From positions 1-11,907 of the forward strand of contig DATJBC010000259.1 in assembly GCA_035515515.1 (NCBI GenBank): a stretch of 11,907 nt of DNA, written 5' to 3'. Position numbers and translations under genes: made by a program. This DNA comes from DATJBC01 sp035515515 (GTDB lineage: Bacteria > Actinomycetota > Acidimicrobiia > Acidimicrobiales > UBA8190). Shown here one piece after another: positions 11,193-11,907 of the stretch. How positions within the stretch are numbered: position 1 is the stretch's first letter; each line of letters opens with the position of its first letter. The notes under the pieces were generated by a model that did not search any database, was not told the origin of the DNA, and was given only the letters and a program-made list of their open reading frames with translations.

Positions 11193-11907
11193 ATGAGCGA
11201 TGCCCCCGCCGCCGGCGGCGCCGACCCGTCCGCGCAGTTCCGCCTGCCCTACACCGTCGAGCCCACGCGCTACGCCGTGCGGCTGGCACCCGACCTGGGG
11301 GCGGCGACCTTCCGCGGGGAGGTGCGCGTCGACGTCGAGGTCCACGAGGCCACCACCGAGATCGAGATGCACGCCGCCGAGCTCGTCGTCACGCGCGCCC
11401 AGCTGTCGGGACACGACGGCACGCTCGAGGTGGTCATGGACGAGGCCCGCGAGCGGATGACGCTGCGTGCGGGCCGCGCCATCGGGCCGGGCCCCGCCAG
11501 CGTGGAGCTCGAATTCTCCGGCGTCCTGAACGACCAGCTGCACGGCTTCTACCGCTCGGCGTACACCGACGACGCCGGCGTGCAGCGCTCCCTCGCCACC
11601 ACGCAGTTCGAGGCCACCGACGCCCGCCGGGCCTTCCCGTGCTTCGACGAGCCCGACCGCAAGGCCGTCTTCTCGATCACGCTGGACGTGCCCGAGGGCC
11701 TGGCCGCCTTCTCCAACGGGCCGGCGGTGGAGGAGGCCCCGCTCGAGGGGGGCGGCCGGCGGGTCCGATTCGGCGACACCATCCCCATGTCCACCTACCT
11801 GGTGGCCTTCGTGGTGGGCCCGCTCGAGGCCACGGCGCCCATGGAGGTCCGGGGCATCCCCGTCCGGGTGGTGCACGCGCCCGGCAAGGGTCCCCTCACC
11901 GCCTATG
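11193..11907 (+). CDS. M1-family aminopeptidase (PepN-like), N-terminal part only
   Basis: M1 aminopeptidases are zinc metalloenzymes that remove N-terminal residues from peptides. The 238 complete codons present cover the N-terminal beta-saddle domain. FRLPYTVEPTRYAVRLAPDL (16-35) and FRGEVRVDVEVHE (39-51) are typical openings. FSGVLNDQLHGFYRS precedes TQFEATDARRAFPCFDEP (137-154), the most diagnostic stretch of the family before the active site, and MSTYLVAFVVGPLE (about 191-204) follows. The GxMEN and HExxH-E zinc motifs lie beyond the window, so catalytic competence cannot be judged. The frame is open to the right edge; the full protein is usually 800-900 aa. The ATG at 11193 is supported by TAGCCT 7 nt upstream. 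It is divergent from the PfkB-kinase gene, and no signal peptide is seen, so a cytoplasmic enzyme is expected. Confidence 0.93.
   Translation, partial: MSDAPAAGGADPSAQFRLPYTVEPTRYAVRLAPDLGAATFRGEVRVDVEVHEATTEIEMHAAELVVTRAQLSGHDGTLEVVMDEARERMTLRAGRAIGPGPASVELEFSGVLNDQLHGFYRSAYTDDAGVQRSLATTQFEATDARRAFPCFDEPDRKAVFSITLDVPEGLAAFSNGPAVEEAPLEGGGRRVRFGDTIPMSTYLVAFVVGPLEATAPMEVRGIPVRVVHAPGKGPLTAY

Noticed and set aside
1..11907. CRISPR arrays, insertion sequences, prophage genes, tRNA or rRNA genes.
   Set aside because: No regularly spaced repeats, transposase or integrase motifs, terminal inverted repeats, or cloverleaf-like sequences were seen on either strand.

Overview
The window is about 11.9 kb of very GC-rich, gene-dense chromosome from an actinobacterium. 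The sequence shows GTG and TTG starts, high-GC codon use and two very short ribosomal-protein genes of kinds known from Actinobacteria: a bS22-type gene (33 codons, 91-192) and a bL37-type gene (27 codons, 8427-8510). The order metG-tatD-[cell-wall protein]-rsmA-ispE matches the mycobacterial and streptomycete metG-tatD-rpfB-ksgA-ispE block. A deep-branching class such as Acidimicrobiia is my inference; no marker here settles the class. Nothing looks like a phage, transposon, CRISPR array or plasmid. This is core housekeeping sequence.

Layout, left to right. At 91-192 lies the bS22-type gene (+), followed by a perfect 11-bp-stem hairpin that separates it from the oppositely oriented ispE. On the minus strand, 5410 down to 234 reads metG -> tatD (4-nt overlap), then a 333-bp gap with a clear promoter at its left end, then a secreted DPBB (RlpA-like) protein -> rsmA -> ispE. 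On the minus strand, 8367 down to 5484 reads ychF -> DUF192 protein -> rsmI (4-nt overlap) -> msrA, with a hairpin after msrA. Divergent from ychF is the bL37-type gene (+). A glycerophosphodiester phosphodiesterase (-) and a 204-aa protein of unknown function (+) diverge from overlapping -10 elements. An adenosine-kinase-like PfkB kinase (-) converges on the unknown protein across a hairpin and diverges from a truncated M1 aminopeptidase (pepN-like, +) that runs off the right edge.

Functionally the window leans to translation and cell-surface maintenance: two ribosomal microproteins, two 16S rRNA methyltransferases (RsmA, RsmI), MetRS and the ribosome-associated ATPase YchF, together with isoprenoid-precursor synthesis (IspE), a wall-directed DPBB protein and methionine-sulfoxide repair (MsrA). 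A notable signal outside the genes is a repeated TA(S)(S)(K/C)T hexamer lying 6-10 nt before the start codon of eight transcription-unit-leading genes on both strands. It looks like -10 elements of leaderless transcripts. It was not seen before the operon-internal genes whose upstream sequence was inspected.
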